In this document: positions 25,970-35,287 of the stretch, in pieces
How positions within the stretch are numbered: position 1 is the first letter of the stretch
How the letters are laid out: every line of letters begins with the position of its first letter
Assembly (NCBI RefSeq): GCF_001957125.1
Contig: NZ_MPHJ01000002.1
Coordinates: forward strand, 186,001-250,000
From: Shewanella sp. UCD-KL12
Lineage (GTDB): Bacteria > Pseudomonadota > Gammaproteobacteria > Enterobacterales > Shewanellaceae
Reading direction: 5' to 3'
Length of the DNA: 64,000 nt
Notes under the pieces: model-generated
Told to the model about the DNA's origin: nothing
What the model saw: the letters and a program-made list of their open reading frames with translations, nothing else
Databases searched by the model: none
Made by a program: the position numbers and the translations under genes

Positions 25970-27598
25970 ATGAAAGCTAGCCCTAAACTGCTTGTTAAAG
26001 CCGCACTACTGAGTAGTTGCATCATTTCAGCGTTATCAGGCGTGGCTATTGCTGGCGCTGCTGGTAATGAGGTTACCCCTGGTTTTAACCAGAAGATCCC
26101 AGAAGAGATTATGACGCCAAACAAGGTTGAGACGCGTATCGGCGAGCTTAACTTTTATGATGGTATTCCAACTGATGAGACCTTAACTAAGGTTTACGAT
26201 AACTTGGACTTTGTTCGTGGTATCGATGTGTTCCTTAACTTTATTCCAGCGACTTCGGTTGAGGGGATTCGATTAGGGTTTAAATCCCTCGGTGTTGAAG
26301 ACTCTAATGAGGTGCTCGTTTTTGATAACCTTATGGACTCTAACCCACTCTTCTTAACCGGTAACACTGATACCGTCTACGCTGGTGCTATGCTCGATCT
26401 TGAGAAAGATGGTGTGACTGTGGTTGAGATCCCAGCAGGAGCAGGCCCAGGTACATTAAACGATGCCTTCTTCCGCTTCGTTGTCGACATGGGCGCGCCG
26501 GGCCCTGATGCTAAAAAAGGTGGCATGTACGTGATTCTTCCACCTGATTACAAGGGAGATCTTAAACCGACCAAGAATGGCATGGCAGATCGCGGCAGTG
26601 ATACTCGCGCCACTATCATGGTGGGCGATAAAGAGCAGAAGGTGTGGATTGCTCAATCTAAGAGCTACAACAACTGGCTGATTTTGCGTGGCTTCCTTAA
26701 AGATGGTAAGCCTGATCACGCCTCGAACATGTGGCGTACAGGTCTTAAAATTTACCCGTTAGCCGATGCTAAGAACCCTAAGAAGATGGAGTTCACAAAC
26801 GGCTCAGGCAAATACTTCAATACGGTTCATGCTAATGACTATAAGTTTTATGAAGAGCTTTGGCATGTGATCCAAAAAGAGCCTGTATCATTTATCGACC
26901 CTGAGCTTCGCGGTCAAGCTGCGGCTATTGGCATAGAGAAGGGCAAGCCTTTTGACCCCGATGCTCGCATGAAGGCCATCTTAAAAGATGCCGTTGCTGT
27001 TGGTAACGCCACTGCACGTAGTATCGCTTTTAAGACCCGCGACAAGAGCGCTTATATGTTTGAAGGTAAGCAGTGGTTTACTGGTTTTATTGGCCGTGAT
27101 TATCGCTGGTTAAAAGATGGTGGTAACGGCGGACGTAACATGGACGCCCGTACCTTGTTCTTCTACCTAGCGACGGTAAATACACCTGCTATGGCGCTGC
27201 AAGTTCCGGGCGTAGGCTCAAACTATGCAATGACCACAGGTGATAAGAATGGTGAGATCCTTTATGGCGAGAAGAACTATAAAGTAACGCTTCCTGCCGA
27301 TGCGCCAGCGAAAGACTTCTGGTCTATGGTAGCTTATGACCCTCAGACTCGCTCAGAGCTGCAGGTGCCAGGTGGCTCTAAATACCCAAGTAAGAACAAC
27401 AAGCGTGATAAGCTAATTTACAACGAGGATGGCTCGGTCACCTTGTACTTCGGCCCAGATACTCCCAAAGGTTTAGAGGCTAACTGGACAGAAACCACAC
27501 CGGGTAAAGCCTGGTTTGCCATGTTACGACTATACGGCCCACTACAGCCTTGGTTTGATAAAGTTTGGCAACCAAGTGACTTTGAGCTTGTTAAGTAA
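25970..27598 (+). CDS. Secreted DUF1254/DUF1214-domain protein
   Basis: 542 residues with a Sec signal peptide (about residues 1-28, ending near SGVAIAGA). A DUF1254-like N-terminal domain (TETVYAGAMLDL-type segment: NTDTVYAGAMLDLEKDGVTV) is followed by a DUF1214-like C-terminal domain with MTTGDKNGEILYGEKNY, FWSMVAYDPQTRSELQ and a conserved GPLQPWFDKVWQPSDF end. The family's function is not established. ATG 25970 has GGAG 8 nt upstream, and a signal peptide begins there; the upstream TTG is unlikely. A monocistronic unit, bounded by a strong terminator. Confidence 0.88.
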   Translation: MKASPKLLVKAALLSSCIISALSGVAIAGAAGNEVTPGFNQKIPEEIMTPNKVETRIGELNFYDGIPTDETLTKVYDNLDFVRGIDVFLNFIPATSVEGIRLGFKSLGVEDSNEVLVFDNLMDSNPLFLTGNTDTVYAGAMLDLEKDGVTVVEIPAGAGPGTLNDAFFRFVVDMGAPGPDAKKGGMYVILPPDYKGDLKPTKNGMADRGSDTRATIMVGDKEQKVWIAQSKSYNNWLILRGFLKDGKPDHASNMWRTGLKIYPLADAKNPKKMEFTNGSGKYFNTVHANDYKFYEELWHVIQKEPVSFIDPELRGQAAAIGIEKGKPFDPDARMKAILKDAVAVGNATARSIAFKTRDKSAYMFEGKQWFTGFIGRDYRWLKDGGNGGRNMDARTLFFYLATVNTPAMALQVPGVGSNYAMTTGDKNGEILYGEKNYKVTLPADAPAKDFWSMVAYDPQTRSELQVPGGSKYPSKNNKRDKLIYNEDGSVTLYFGPDTPKGLEANWTETTPGKAWFAMLRLYGPLQPWFDKVWQPSDFELVK

Positions 27599-27654
27599 CA
27601 ACTTTTTATAAGAACATTCTTGGTTTGAATAGCTCTGACTAAGTTCTTTAAAGG

Positions 27655-27684
27655 AAGCCCCGCTTTGATAAGCGGGGCTTTTTT
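27655..27684 (+). terminator. Rho-independent terminator after DUF1254 gene
   Basis: AAGCCCCGCTT-TGAT-AAGCGGGGCTT followed by TTTT: 11-bp GC-rich stem. Confidence 0.95.
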
Positions 27685-27918
27685 ATATCTCCCCCCCCTC
27701 TCTGTATTAGGAGTGGCTAATGCAGATGTTATTGCTATAGCTCCGGCAGGAGAGACGCATTGTTTTATTTAACATGTCTGTTTTCCTCTCTGTTATCGTC
27801 TGGTTAAAAAACACTCTTGATATTTTTATTGTTTGTTATGCTTAATTCTCAGGCTCAAAAAATGGAATAGCTGAGCTAGTAGCAAAGGAAGTGATAAATT
27901 TATTCAGTAGGTAGAGTA

Positions 27919-29544
27919 ATGATCAACTTGCAGATTAGACAAAAAATGACTTTGGGCTTATTGGTACCGTTAGTTTTATTAGTTAGCATTAGTTTTTTAG
28001 CTGTGAATATGATGGGGAAAATTGAAGCTGGTGTCACCAGTATATATAACGATAGAGTCGTTCCTTTAGAAGACCTTAAGGTTATCGGAGATGACTATGC
28101 CGTTTCGGTTATCGATGCTGTCAATAAAGCGAATGCAGGAATGTTTAGCGCCGCCCAAGCAAGTCGTGCAATGAGTGATTCCAGTCGTAATATCAGAGAA
28201 AAGTGGGACGGGTATATGTCAACAACCTTGACTAATGAGGAGTCTAGGTTAGCGGCTGAAGCCAATCAACTATTTAGCCCTGCCAATCAAAGAATCTCTC
28301 AGCTTGTTAGCAAGCTCAACAGTATGCAAGGCGCTGCAACTGGCCAGCTGAATGATGAAATAGCCCCCCTTTATGATGTGATCGATCCTATCAGTGGCAA
28401 AATTGCTGAGTTGGTTAGCCTTCAGTTAAGGGTAGCGGGTGAGGAAAAAGGTAAGGTCGATGAGATCTACTCATCCTCAATGACTATTTTTATTGTCTTA
28501 ACCTTAATTGCCATTGTGGCCAGTGCCTTGATTGGTCTTTGGGTGACTAAGGCTGTAATGGGCCCTATTGATAACATAGTTACCACACTGAATACAGTCC
28601 GGGTTGACTCCGATCTCACAGTGAAGTTTAAGACCTTTAAGGATGATGAGCTCGGTCAGATATCAACGAATTTAACTCTGGTTATTGAGCATCTACGTGG
28701 CATTCTTAATTCTATATCGATTGCCGCAAACACCGTTGGAGACTCGACAGTAAAGTTAAGTGAGTTTACTCAGCAAACGAACGATAGGATGCAGCAACAG
28801 CAATCGGAGACCGAGCAGACTGCTACAGCAATGAATGAGATGACGGCAACCGTTGCAGAAGTCGCAATGAGTGCGACTAATGCTGCTGATTCTGCAAGAG
28901 ATGCCGAAAGTAATGCGACCAAAGGTAATGGTATTGTTCAGGAATCAGTTTCTAGCATGTTTCTGCTCTCTAAGCAGATAGAGCAAACTTCAGAGGTCAT
29001 CACTCATTTAGCCAGTGAGAGTCAAAATATTGGTAGTGTTTTAGATGTGATTAAGGGGATTGCCGAGCAGACAAACTTATTGGCATTAAATGCCGCTATT
29101 GAGGCAGCCCGAGCCGGTGAACAGGGGCGAGGTTTTGCCGTGGTAGCTGATGAGGTACGAACCTTGGCACAGAGAACCCAAGAATCGACTCAAGAAATCG
29201 AATCAATGATCGATGGTTTACAAAAAGGGGTACAAGAAGCAGTAGGTTCCATGAAAGTGGGTACCGAGCAGGTTTTTGATGCCAATGAGAAAGCCAGTAT
29301 GGCTGGCGAGGCACTTAATGAGATAGTACTCTCTGTCGATAATATCAGTAATATGAATACCCAGATAGCCACTGCAGCTGAAGAACAAAGCAGCGTTGCG
29401 GAAGATATAAACCGAAGTATTATTGCTATCAGTGACATTGCACAGACCTCCACCATGGCGGCTGAAGAGCTAACAGGTTCAGTCGCTGAACTTACTGAAC
29501 TATCGGAAAGTATGCGCGAACAAGTTAGCCAGTTTAAGCTCTAG
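27919..29544 (+). CDS. Methyl-accepting chemotaxis protein with four-helix-bundle sensor
   Basis: 541 residues: TM1 (about 11-30), a periplasmic helical 4HB_MCP-type ligand domain with [14 protein letters not shown] (about 31-185), TM2 (about 188-210), HAMP (about 211-265) and a cytoplasmic signalling domain. The hairpin tip reads [20 protein letters not shown] and continues [18 protein letters not shown]. There is no C-terminal pentapeptide tether for CheR. The ligand is not predictable. Single-gene unit. Confidence 0.95.
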   Translation: MINLQIRQKMTLGLLVPLVLLVSISFLAVNMMGKIEAGVTSIYNDRVVPLEDLKVIGDDYAVSVIDAVNKANAGMFSAAQASRAMSDSSRNIREKWDGYMSTTLTNEESRLAAEANQLFSPANQRISQLVSKLNSMQGAATGQLNDEIAPLYDVIDPISGKIAELVSLQLRVAGEEKGKVDEIYSSSMTIFIVLTLIAIVASALIGLWVTKAVMGPIDNIVTTLNTVRVDSDLTVKFKTFKDDELGQISTNLTLVIEHLRGILNSISIAANTVGDSTVKLSEFTQQTNDRMQQQQSETEQTATAMNEMTATVAEVAMSATNAADSARDAESNATKGNGIVQESVSSMFLLSKQIEQTSEVITHLASESQNIGSVLDVIKGIAEQTNLLALNAAIEAARAGEQGRGFAVVADEVRTLAQRTQESTQEIESMIDGLQKGVQEAVGSMKVGTEQVFDANEKASMAGEALNEIVLSVDNISNMNTQIATAAEEQSSVAEDINRSIIAISDIAQTSTMAAEELTGSVAELTELSESMREQVSQFKL

Positions 29545-29630
29545 GCACCTCAGCGACTATACCGATTATTGCTATAGCCAAAAGCCTTTATAATGAATGG
29601 CTCTATCGTTCCCTCTTAAGCTTCCTCTAA

Positions 29631-29661
29631 ATGATGTCGATAACTAAGTTATCGACATCAT
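29631..29661. promoter_or_regulatory. 31-bp perfect palindrome
   Basis: Two 15-bp perfect arms (ATGATGTCGATAACT and its complement) around a single central A, between the chemoreceptor and the next gene. No T-tract follows, so it could be an operator or a factor-dependent or bidirectional terminator. Confidence 0.8.
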
Positions 29662-29676
29662 TCTGGAGACAGCGTT

Positions 29677-30165
29677 GTGGGGATGGGTATGCTGGTGAAC
29701 CTTTATCATGCAATCTCACTTCCTGTAAAAGGGCGGGGTGGTACTGCGCCTGCTGCTCGACACTCTCTCTCCATAGAAGCTAGGCCCATAGAAGCTAGGC
29801 TAGTTAACGATGGGGTAGAACAAAGGCTGCCTGAAGATGTAGTGACACTCTCCGATGCTGCCAAGCAATATCAAAAGGATAAGGAAGCACTCGATAGCGC
29901 ACTTGGTAAGCTGTTAAATGGGAAAAATGCCAATATAACTCAACAAACGCTGCGCAATGAAGATGAGGGATTATCTGTCATTGAAAAGCAGATTGAGCGT
30001 ATTAAAGAGGAGCTTGAGAGGCTTAAACAGGAGTTAAGAGCCATAAGTGGTGACAACTCAGAGAGCGCTAAACTTGAACGCAAAATCATTCAAGAGCAGA
30101 TGATGCTCTTAACGGTAGAGATGATGAGCCTACTGGAGCGCAAGATGAGTCAAGCAAAGGCTTAG
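29677..30165 (+). CDS. Coiled-coil protein of unknown function
   Basis: Up to 162 residues. The N-terminal half is polar and low in structure, with a small repeat IEARPIEARL. Residues about 95-162 form a strongly charged heptad-like coiled coil (IEKQIERIKEELERLKQEL). Starts GTG 29677 (GGAG 8 nt upstream), ATG 29683 and ATG 29689 are all possible. No family recognised. It lies just after the 31-bp palindrome, which may overlap its promoter. Confidence 0.6.
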   Translation: MGMGMLVNLYHAISLPVKGRGGTAPAARHSLSIEARPIEARLVNDGVEQRLPEDVVTLSDAAKQYQKDKEALDSALGKLLNGKNANITQQTLRNEDEGLSVIEKQIERIKEELERLKQELRAISGDNSESAKLERKIIQEQMMLLTVEMMSLLERKMSQAKA

Positions 30166-30425
30166 CGGTTGGTGATTGGCACTAGCCCCCTTATACGAGT
30201 TAAGCGGACTAAACCAAACTGAAGAATCAGGAAGTAATAATAAGAGTGTCTAGCAAAAGAGATTTTGAGTGCGAATCAAACTAAGTAATGTGCTTAATAG
30301 CGAGAAGACAGCGAGAAGATAAAGATAAAAAGTTAAGGGTGTAGGTTATAATTTAATCAGTAAGGACGCTTGAACATAATCATAAATAGAGAAGAGGGTA
30401 GCTTACCTTCTTGGAGGTTGTTGAG

Positions 30426-31379
30426 ATGTTTCGGTTACTTTTGATAATGATCAGCTTACTCGTAATAGCTATTCCTCAATCCATGGCCAATGGACCAAAC
30501 CCAGATGATAACGGCTGGGATCATGCCAACCCTAATGCGGCTTTCAAACGATGTGCTACACGAACACCCACTGAGCGAGAAGTTGAAATGCTAGATGCTC
30601 ACCTAAAAGCTATGTTTAAGCCTGGTAACGGAAATGGCAATGGCGGTGGAGGTAATGGCGGAGGTGGTAATGGTGGAGGAGGCTCAACTCCGTACACTCC
30701 CATTGGTAAAACTATTCCTGTTTATTTTCACGTGATCACAAGCAGTACTGGGAGTGGTGATGTAAGTGATAAAATAGATGAGCAAATGTCAGTACTTAAT
30801 AAAGCGTTTGCAGCTAGTAATGGTGAGGGAGGCTTTGATACCAAGTTTAACTTTGTTTTGGTCGGTAGTACAAAGACGCCAAACGATGCCTGGTATACAG
30901 CTGGACCTAATAGTAGTGCAGAGGCTGAAATGAAAAGAGCCTTACGCCAAGGGGGAGCCGAAACATTAAATATCTATGCAAGTAACCCTGGTGGTGGCTT
31001 ATTGGGTTGGGCGACATTTCCTACTAGTTACGGTAATGCGCCACTCGATGACGGAGTTGTCATTCTTAACCAGTCTATGCCAGGGGGGACAGCTTCACCT
31101 TATAATGAAGGCGATACAGCCACCCATGAAGTCGGTCATTGGTTAGGCTTATATCATACCTTCCAAGGTGGTTGCAGTAAGTCAGGCGATCTTGTATCTG
31201 ATACGGCAGCAGAGCGCTCACCAGCATATGGCTGTCCAACGGGCCGTAATACATGTAGGAAAGGAGGAGATGATCCTATTGAGAACTTTATGGATTATAC
31301 CGATGATAGCTGCATGTTTGAGTTTACAGAAAGACAGTCTGAGCGTATGGATATCATTAGCGGTAGTTATCGTTGGTGA
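30426..31379 (+). CDS. Secreted M43-type metalloprotease with Gly/Asn-rich linker
   Basis: 317 residues. Signal peptide (about 1-20, ending PQSMA), a short mature N-terminal region with a YLETRT-like segment (KRCATRTPTEREV), a Gly/Asn linker of five short repeats (about 63-85), then a zinc protease domain. The metzincin motif is HEVGHWLGLYH, with His234, Glu235, His238 and His244; the Met-turn is FMDYTDDSC. The arrangement fits the cytophagalysin/pappalysin M43 family, which is common in fungi and Bacteroidota. GGAGG lies 8 nt before ATG 30426. It is followed almost immediately by a second exported protein. Confidence 0.88.
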   Translation: MFRLLLIMISLLVIAIPQSMANGPNPDDNGWDHANPNAAFKRCATRTPTEREVEMLDAHLKAMFKPGNGNGNGGGGNGGGGNGGGGSTPYTPIGKTIPVYFHVITSSTGSGDVSDKIDEQMSVLNKAFAASNGEGGFDTKFNFVLVGSTKTPNDAWYTAGPNSSAEAEMKRALRQGGAETLNIYASNPGGGLLGWATFPTSYGNAPLDDGVVILNQSMPGGTASPYNEGDTATHEVGHWLGLYHTFQGGCSKSGDLVSDTAAERSPAYGCPTGRNTCRKGGDDPIENFMDYTDDSCMFEFTERQSERMDIISGSYRW

Positions 31380-31384
31380 GGAGA

Positions 31385-31792
31385 ATGTGCAATATCTGTA
31401 ACTTTTCAATGGTAATGAAAAGTGCGGTAATTTTATCAGGTATCGTGCTTTGTGGTTATGTATCAGCAGAAGGACGCCTTCGTCCTCCTGCTGACTTTGA
31501 ATGCGACCCCAACCATATGACCTCCTGGACTGGAGAGTTAGTATTTTACTGGCGAGATAGGCTACAACTGGGTTTCACTATCGACACCGATGACGGCACC
31601 CAAGAGTCTCTAATCCTTCCCTATAGTCAGCATAACTTCCTAATCAATGGCGAGGAGTTTACCCATGCAGATTGGTCTAGAGTTGAGTCTGAAGAGGGGA
31701 CGTTAAAGCCGATGGTGCGAGCTAGGGTTTGGCTGTGTGATAACGACGGTCATGCAACCTTAATTGACTGGCAGGTTAGCCAGTATATTTGA
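31385..31792 (+). CDS. Small secreted protein downstream of the metalloprotease, unknown
   Basis: About 120-136 residues with an N-terminal signal peptide (MKSAVILSGIVLCGYVSA) and a mature domain rich in Trp and acidic residues with two Cys (FECDPNH and VWLCDND) that may pair. The start is uncertain: ATG 31385 is only 1 nt from GGAG; ATG 31409 and 31415 would give more normal signal peptides. It starts within 6-36 bp of the protease stop, so it is probably co-expressed. A protease inhibitor or chaperone role is a guess from position. No family recognised. Confidence 0.6.
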   Translation: MCNICNFSMVMKSAVILSGIVLCGYVSAEGRLRPPADFECDPNHMTSWTGELVFYWRDRLQLGFTIDTDDGTQESLILPYSQHNFLINGEEFTHADWSRVESEEGTLKPMVRARVWLCDNDGHATLIDWQVSQYI

Positions 31793-31820
31793 CTGTTTGC
31801 ATTTGGTTGGCTTTAGGTTT

Positions 31821-31862
31821 GACATTGACATTGACATTGACATTGACATTGACATTGACATT
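31821..31862. repeat. Seven-unit hexanucleotide repeat GACATT
   Basis: Seven perfect GACATT copies. Each junction creates TTGACA, the consensus -35 hexamer, every 6 bp. It lies 29 bp past the preceding stop and about 210 bp before the next gene. Confidence 0.95.
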
Positions 31863-32073
31863 GGCTCATCGCCCAGAAAGTCTCAGCTTCATTAGTATTT
31901 ATCGCTCAAAGCCGTATGTTCACTGATAGTTTCCAAGTCAACTTCATCTCTTTGTTTAACCTCTGTAGCGATTAGCTCTGTAATATTAGCGCTAGCAAAT
32001 TTGCGATGACTTCCTTAGGCTAAGCAAAAGGTTGGCCTCTGTATTTGGGGCATGAAATGGATCATGAGTCGCG

Positions 32074-32415
32074 ATGAGAAAGTCTGATAAAAAAATAGAA
32101 AACAGTTTGAGGGAGTCGCTGACTCAAGTGTGTGAGCAGGCACTGGAACAGGTGGAGGGCTTTGAGTGGATCACGCACTTAGTCAATTATGACAACTTTC
32201 CACAGTCTCTAAAAATCATCTGTGTGTTTGATACCAACGAGCAGCTTTCAGCTGCGTTAGAGAATAAACAGGATGAGTACTTAATTAAGCTTATTCAGCA
32301 AGCGCTGACCAAGGTATCGATTAAGGTTAAAGACTTGTCCGCTAAGGTGAGTTTTGATACCGAAGAGAATTGCAGCCGTCAAGATGACGGCAAGTGGAGC
32401 AGTAGACTTAGGTAA
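32074..32415 (+). CDS. Conserved small protein, unknown (sometimes annotated Fis-like)
   Basis: 113 residues, soluble, alpha/beta: MRKSDKKIENSLRESL, then EGFEWITHLVNYDNFPQSLKIICVFDTNEQL. Similar proteins occur in many gammaproteobacteria, often labelled Fis-family without clear support; no HTH of Fis type is seen here. The start has a weak ribosome-binding site. It lies 134 bp before an AraC-type regulator on the same strand. The function is not known. Confidence 0.65.
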   Translation: MRKSDKKIENSLRESLTQVCEQALEQVEGFEWITHLVNYDNFPQSLKIICVFDTNEQLSAALENKQDEYLIKLIQQALTKVSIKVKDLSAKVSFDTEENCSRQDDGKWSSRLR

Positions 32416-32549
32416 TTTGTTGGTAGTGCTATCACCAAGCAGTAAAAACTCATCTGATAGCAATATTGGTCATGAAGCCATTTTTTTAATACAAGATACT
32501 AGCGTTATTCAGAAGGGGATAGCTGACATAACCGGGGTAAGGTGACAGA

Positions 32550-33431
32550 TTGAAATCAGATAAACAGATGGCACACTATGACAGGTTAATGAAGCAAGTG
32601 TGTGAGTACATCTATGCTAATTTAGATGAAGATCTCAGCCTTGAGTCTTTGAGCCTAGTAGCGGGCTTTTCTAAGTTTCATTTTCATCGACAGTTCTCTG
32701 ATTATTTTGGCGTTGGAATATTTAAATATATTCAATTGTTAAGGCTAAAGAGAGCGTCATACCGCCTCTGTTTTGACCCTGAAGCAAAGATTATTGATAT
32801 TGCACTCGATGCTAAATTTGATTACCCAGAGTCTTTTTCTCGGGCGTTCAAAAAAGTGTTTGAACAGTCTCCTTCTGAATTTCGCCGACAACCAAAATGG
32901 TTGCAATGGAATGAAAAGTATCAATTTGGAGAGAGAAAAATGGCTAGTATTAATCAAGTCGAACAAGCCGTCGACATCGTCAACTTTGCTGAGACTTTGG
33001 TCGCGGTACTTGAGCATAGAGGGGCGCCTGAGCTGGTGAATGAGTCGGCAGCAAAGTTTATTGAGTGGCGTATGCAAACTGGGTTATCACCGGTAAATAA
33101 GAGCCAAACATATGGGATGATCTACGAAGATCCCAAATCTGTACCTGCCGAGAAATTTCGCTTTGATATCTGTGGTTCGGTCATCGAGCCGATCCCTGAT
33201 AATAGTGCGGGTATTATCAATAAAGTGATCCCAGCTGGCCGCTGTGCTGTTATAAGGCATTACGGCTCTCATGATAACTTAGATGCCAAAGTGCATTACC
33301 TTTACGGCCAATGGTTACCTGAAAGTGGAGAGGCGCTCAGAGACTTCCCTTGTTTCTTCCATTATCAAAACTTCTTCCCACAAGTGGCTGAGCATGAGCT
33401 GGTTACCGATATCTATCTGCCTCTAGCTTGA
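32550..33431 (+). CDS. AraC-family regulator with C-terminal GyrI-like domain
   Basis: 293 residues. Two N-terminal AraC HTH motifs (LSLESLSLVAGFSKFHFHRQF and KIIDIALDAKFDYPESFSRAF, about residues 29-120) join a GyrI/SbmC-like small-molecule-binding domain (about 145-290, with GRCAVIRHYGSHDNL). The fusion is typical of Rob/SoxS-relative multidrug-responsive regulators. TTG 32550 is chosen because AAGG stands 7 nt upstream and the HTH follows; ATG 32568 has no site. The target genes are unknown. Confidence 0.88.
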   Translation: MKSDKQMAHYDRLMKQVCEYIYANLDEDLSLESLSLVAGFSKFHFHRQFSDYFGVGIFKYIQLLRLKRASYRLCFDPEAKIIDIALDAKFDYPESFSRAFKKVFEQSPSEFRRQPKWLQWNEKYQFGERKMASINQVEQAVDIVNFAETLVAVLEHRGAPELVNESAAKFIEWRMQTGLSPVNKSQTYGMIYEDPKSVPAEKFRFDICGSVIEPIPDNSAGIINKVIPAGRCAVIRHYGSHDNLDAKVHYLYGQWLPESGEALRDFPCFFHYQNFFPQVAEHELVTDIYLPLA

Positions 33432-33465
33432 GGTGAGGCATTGAGTCGATAACGAGAGGTACGAG

Positions 33466-33502
33466 AAGCCAAACTGATGTTTATCCTCTGTTTGGCTTTT
33501 TA
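33466..33502 (+). terminator. Rho-independent terminator after the AraC gene
   Basis: AAGCCAAAC / GTTTGGCTT stem with a 15-nt loop and TTTTT tail. Confidence 0.88.
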
Positions 33503-33612
33503 TTAGATACAAGTCTATTCATTTCTCGTTACGGGTATTAGCTTACAAATACGCCCAACAATGTTACTGTGCTTGCTCTTCATGATAAAAATAGTATAGG
33601 GAGAACAGTGAC

Positions 33613-34176
33613 ATGGACACGTCACAGCTGTTGATCAACTTTTTACTTTTCATGCTAATGCCAATTTGGGGCATTGCGGGTTTAGCGGATTGGTTCTGCC
33701 ACCGCGCCACTAAAATTGAGCACACTTCTGGGGTTAAAGAGACCCTGATGCATTCAGTGATGGGGATTCAGATCGCGATTCCCATGGCGCTGTGCCTTCT
33801 GTATACCGTCAATGTGTTGATATTAATCATCTGCTTTTTAACCTGGATACTGCATGAGGTCGTTGCCCATGCGGATGTGAGATATGCTGCGCCCAAAAGA
33901 GAGATAAGCATTTGGGAGATGCACGCCCACAACTATCTTGGGACGCTGCCCATGTATATGCTCATCACCATTATCATTATCAATTGGCCGCAATTTATAA
34001 ACCTGATTAGCTTGAATTGGCAAGGGAATATGGCACTGGTTCCCGTTGAAACGCCCCATGGAGGCAACGGGTATCTACTGAGCTATTTAGCATTTATGTC
34101 TGTCGTATGTGTATTTCCCTATATTGAAGAAAATATTCGATGCATACGAGTCGCGATTAAAGAAAGGAATCAATAA
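33613..34176 (+). CDS. Four/five-TM membrane protein with histidine boxes, putative membrane oxygenase
   Basis: 187-residue integral membrane protein with hydrophobic segments at about 6-25, 47-80, 111-135 and 155-172. Histidines cluster on the cytoplasmic side: His30 and His37 (HX6H), His81 and His86 (HX4H), His104 and His106, with acidic neighbours Asp26, Glu36, Glu82 and Asp88. This resembles, but does not exactly match, the His boxes of membrane diiron hydroxylases and desaturases. The name is an inference. First gene of a four-gene operon; the next start is 2 bp after its stop. Confidence 0.6.
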   Translation: MDTSQLLINFLLFMLMPIWGIAGLADWFCHRATKIEHTSGVKETLMHSVMGIQIAIPMALCLLYTVNVLILIICFLTWILHEVVAHADVRYAAPKREISIWEMHAHNYLGTLPMYMLITIIIINWPQFINLISLNWQGNMALVPVETPHGGNGYLLSYLAFMSVVCVFPYIEENIRCIRVAIKERNQ

Positions 34177-34177
34177 A

Positions 34178-35284
34178 TTGAGCGTCTATATTAATAGCAC
34201 TGGGCATTATCTCCCAGGCCCACCCATCGATAACGATGAAATTGAACATATCCTCGGGCTAGTCAATGGCAAGCGCAGCCGACTTAAGAATAAGATATTG
34301 CAATCTAATGGGATCAAAACCCGCCATTATGCGATTAACCAGCAGCAAGAAACCCAGATAAGCAACAGTGAGATGGCGGCGAATGCAGGCCATCGTTGCT
34401 TAGATAGCAGCTTTATTTCACCTCTCCAGGTTGAAATGCTCAGTGTCGCCACGAGTCAGGGCGATCTAGTGCTGCCTGGATTTGGCAGCATGGTGCAAGC
34501 AGAGCTAGATATTCCATCGGTTCAGCTTCACACCAGCCACGGTATCTGCTCTAGCAGTATGATGGCGCTGAAAGCGGCCTATACCAATATCAAAGCAAAC
34601 GAATCTAATAATGCCTTAGTGATAGCCAGTGAGCTGGCATCTCGGCTGTTTAAACATACCCGTTATGAGCAAGTCGAAGGCAATGAAATAGATTTCAATG
34701 CTGAGTTTCTTCGCTGGATGTTGTCCGATGGTGCGGGCGCGGTATTACTTGAAAATCAACCACGAAAAACCGGCAAAAGTTTACGTATCGATTGGATTAA
34801 AAGTTTCTCTCATGCCGATGTTTACCCTGTTTGCATGTCGGTGGGGATGCCAAAAAATGATACTAAAAGCTGGCAAGACTTTCCCACTTATGGCGAGGCC
34901 GAAAAGTCAGGCGCGCTCTTGCTACGTCAAGATGTTCGTTTGCTGGATAATATCGTGTCTGTGGGCGTGAACGGTTTCTTGCAGCTAATCCAGGAGAAAA
35001 TGTTCAAGGTTGAGGAGATAGATCATGTACTTTGTCATTTCTCATCGGCCTATTTTAAAAGCAAAATTGATGAGATGTTTAGTGTCGCGGGAGTGAAAAT
35101 TCCTGAAGATAAGTGGTACACCAACCTCTATGAGCGCGGTAACACTGGCTGTGCGTCTATTTTCATTATGTTGGATGAGTTTCTGGCCACGCATTCATTG
35201 TCGGTCGGTGAAACCCTGTTTTGTATGGTGCCTGAGAGTGGTCGGTTCAATTGTGCTTATATGCACCTAACGGTAGTGGAGTAA
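34178..35284 (+). CDS. FabH-like 3-oxoacyl-ACP synthase III
   Basis: Thiolase-fold condensing enzyme of 368 residues. The triad is visible: Cys124 in GICSSSMMAL, His287 in VLCHFSSAY and Asn322 in RGNTGCASI, in the order and near-spacing of KAS III. TTG 34178 is taken as start since AAAGGA sits 9 nt upstream and the KAS III N-terminus (VYINSTGHYLP) begins there; upstream in-frame ATG would overlap the previous gene by 68 bp. It is longer than housekeeping FabH (about 317), so it probably acts on a special acyl substrate. Middle of the operon, between His-box and diiron-like proteins. Confidence 0.87.
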   Translation: MSVYINSTGHYLPGPPIDNDEIEHILGLVNGKRSRLKNKILQSNGIKTRHYAINQQQETQISNSEMAANAGHRCLDSSFISPLQVEMLSVATSQGDLVLPGFGSMVQAELDIPSVQLHTSHGICSSSMMALKAAYTNIKANESNNALVIASELASRLFKHTRYEQVEGNEIDFNAEFLRWMLSDGAGAVLLENQPRKTGKSLRIDWIKSFSHADVYPVCMSVGMPKNDTKSWQDFPTYGEAEKSGALLLRQDVRLLDNIVSVGVNGFLQLIQEKMFKVEEIDHVLCHFSSAYFKSKIDEMFSVAGVKIPEDKWYTNLYERGNTGCASIFIMLDEFLATHSLSVGETLFCMVPESGRFNCAYMHLTVVE

Positions 35285-35287
35285 ATG

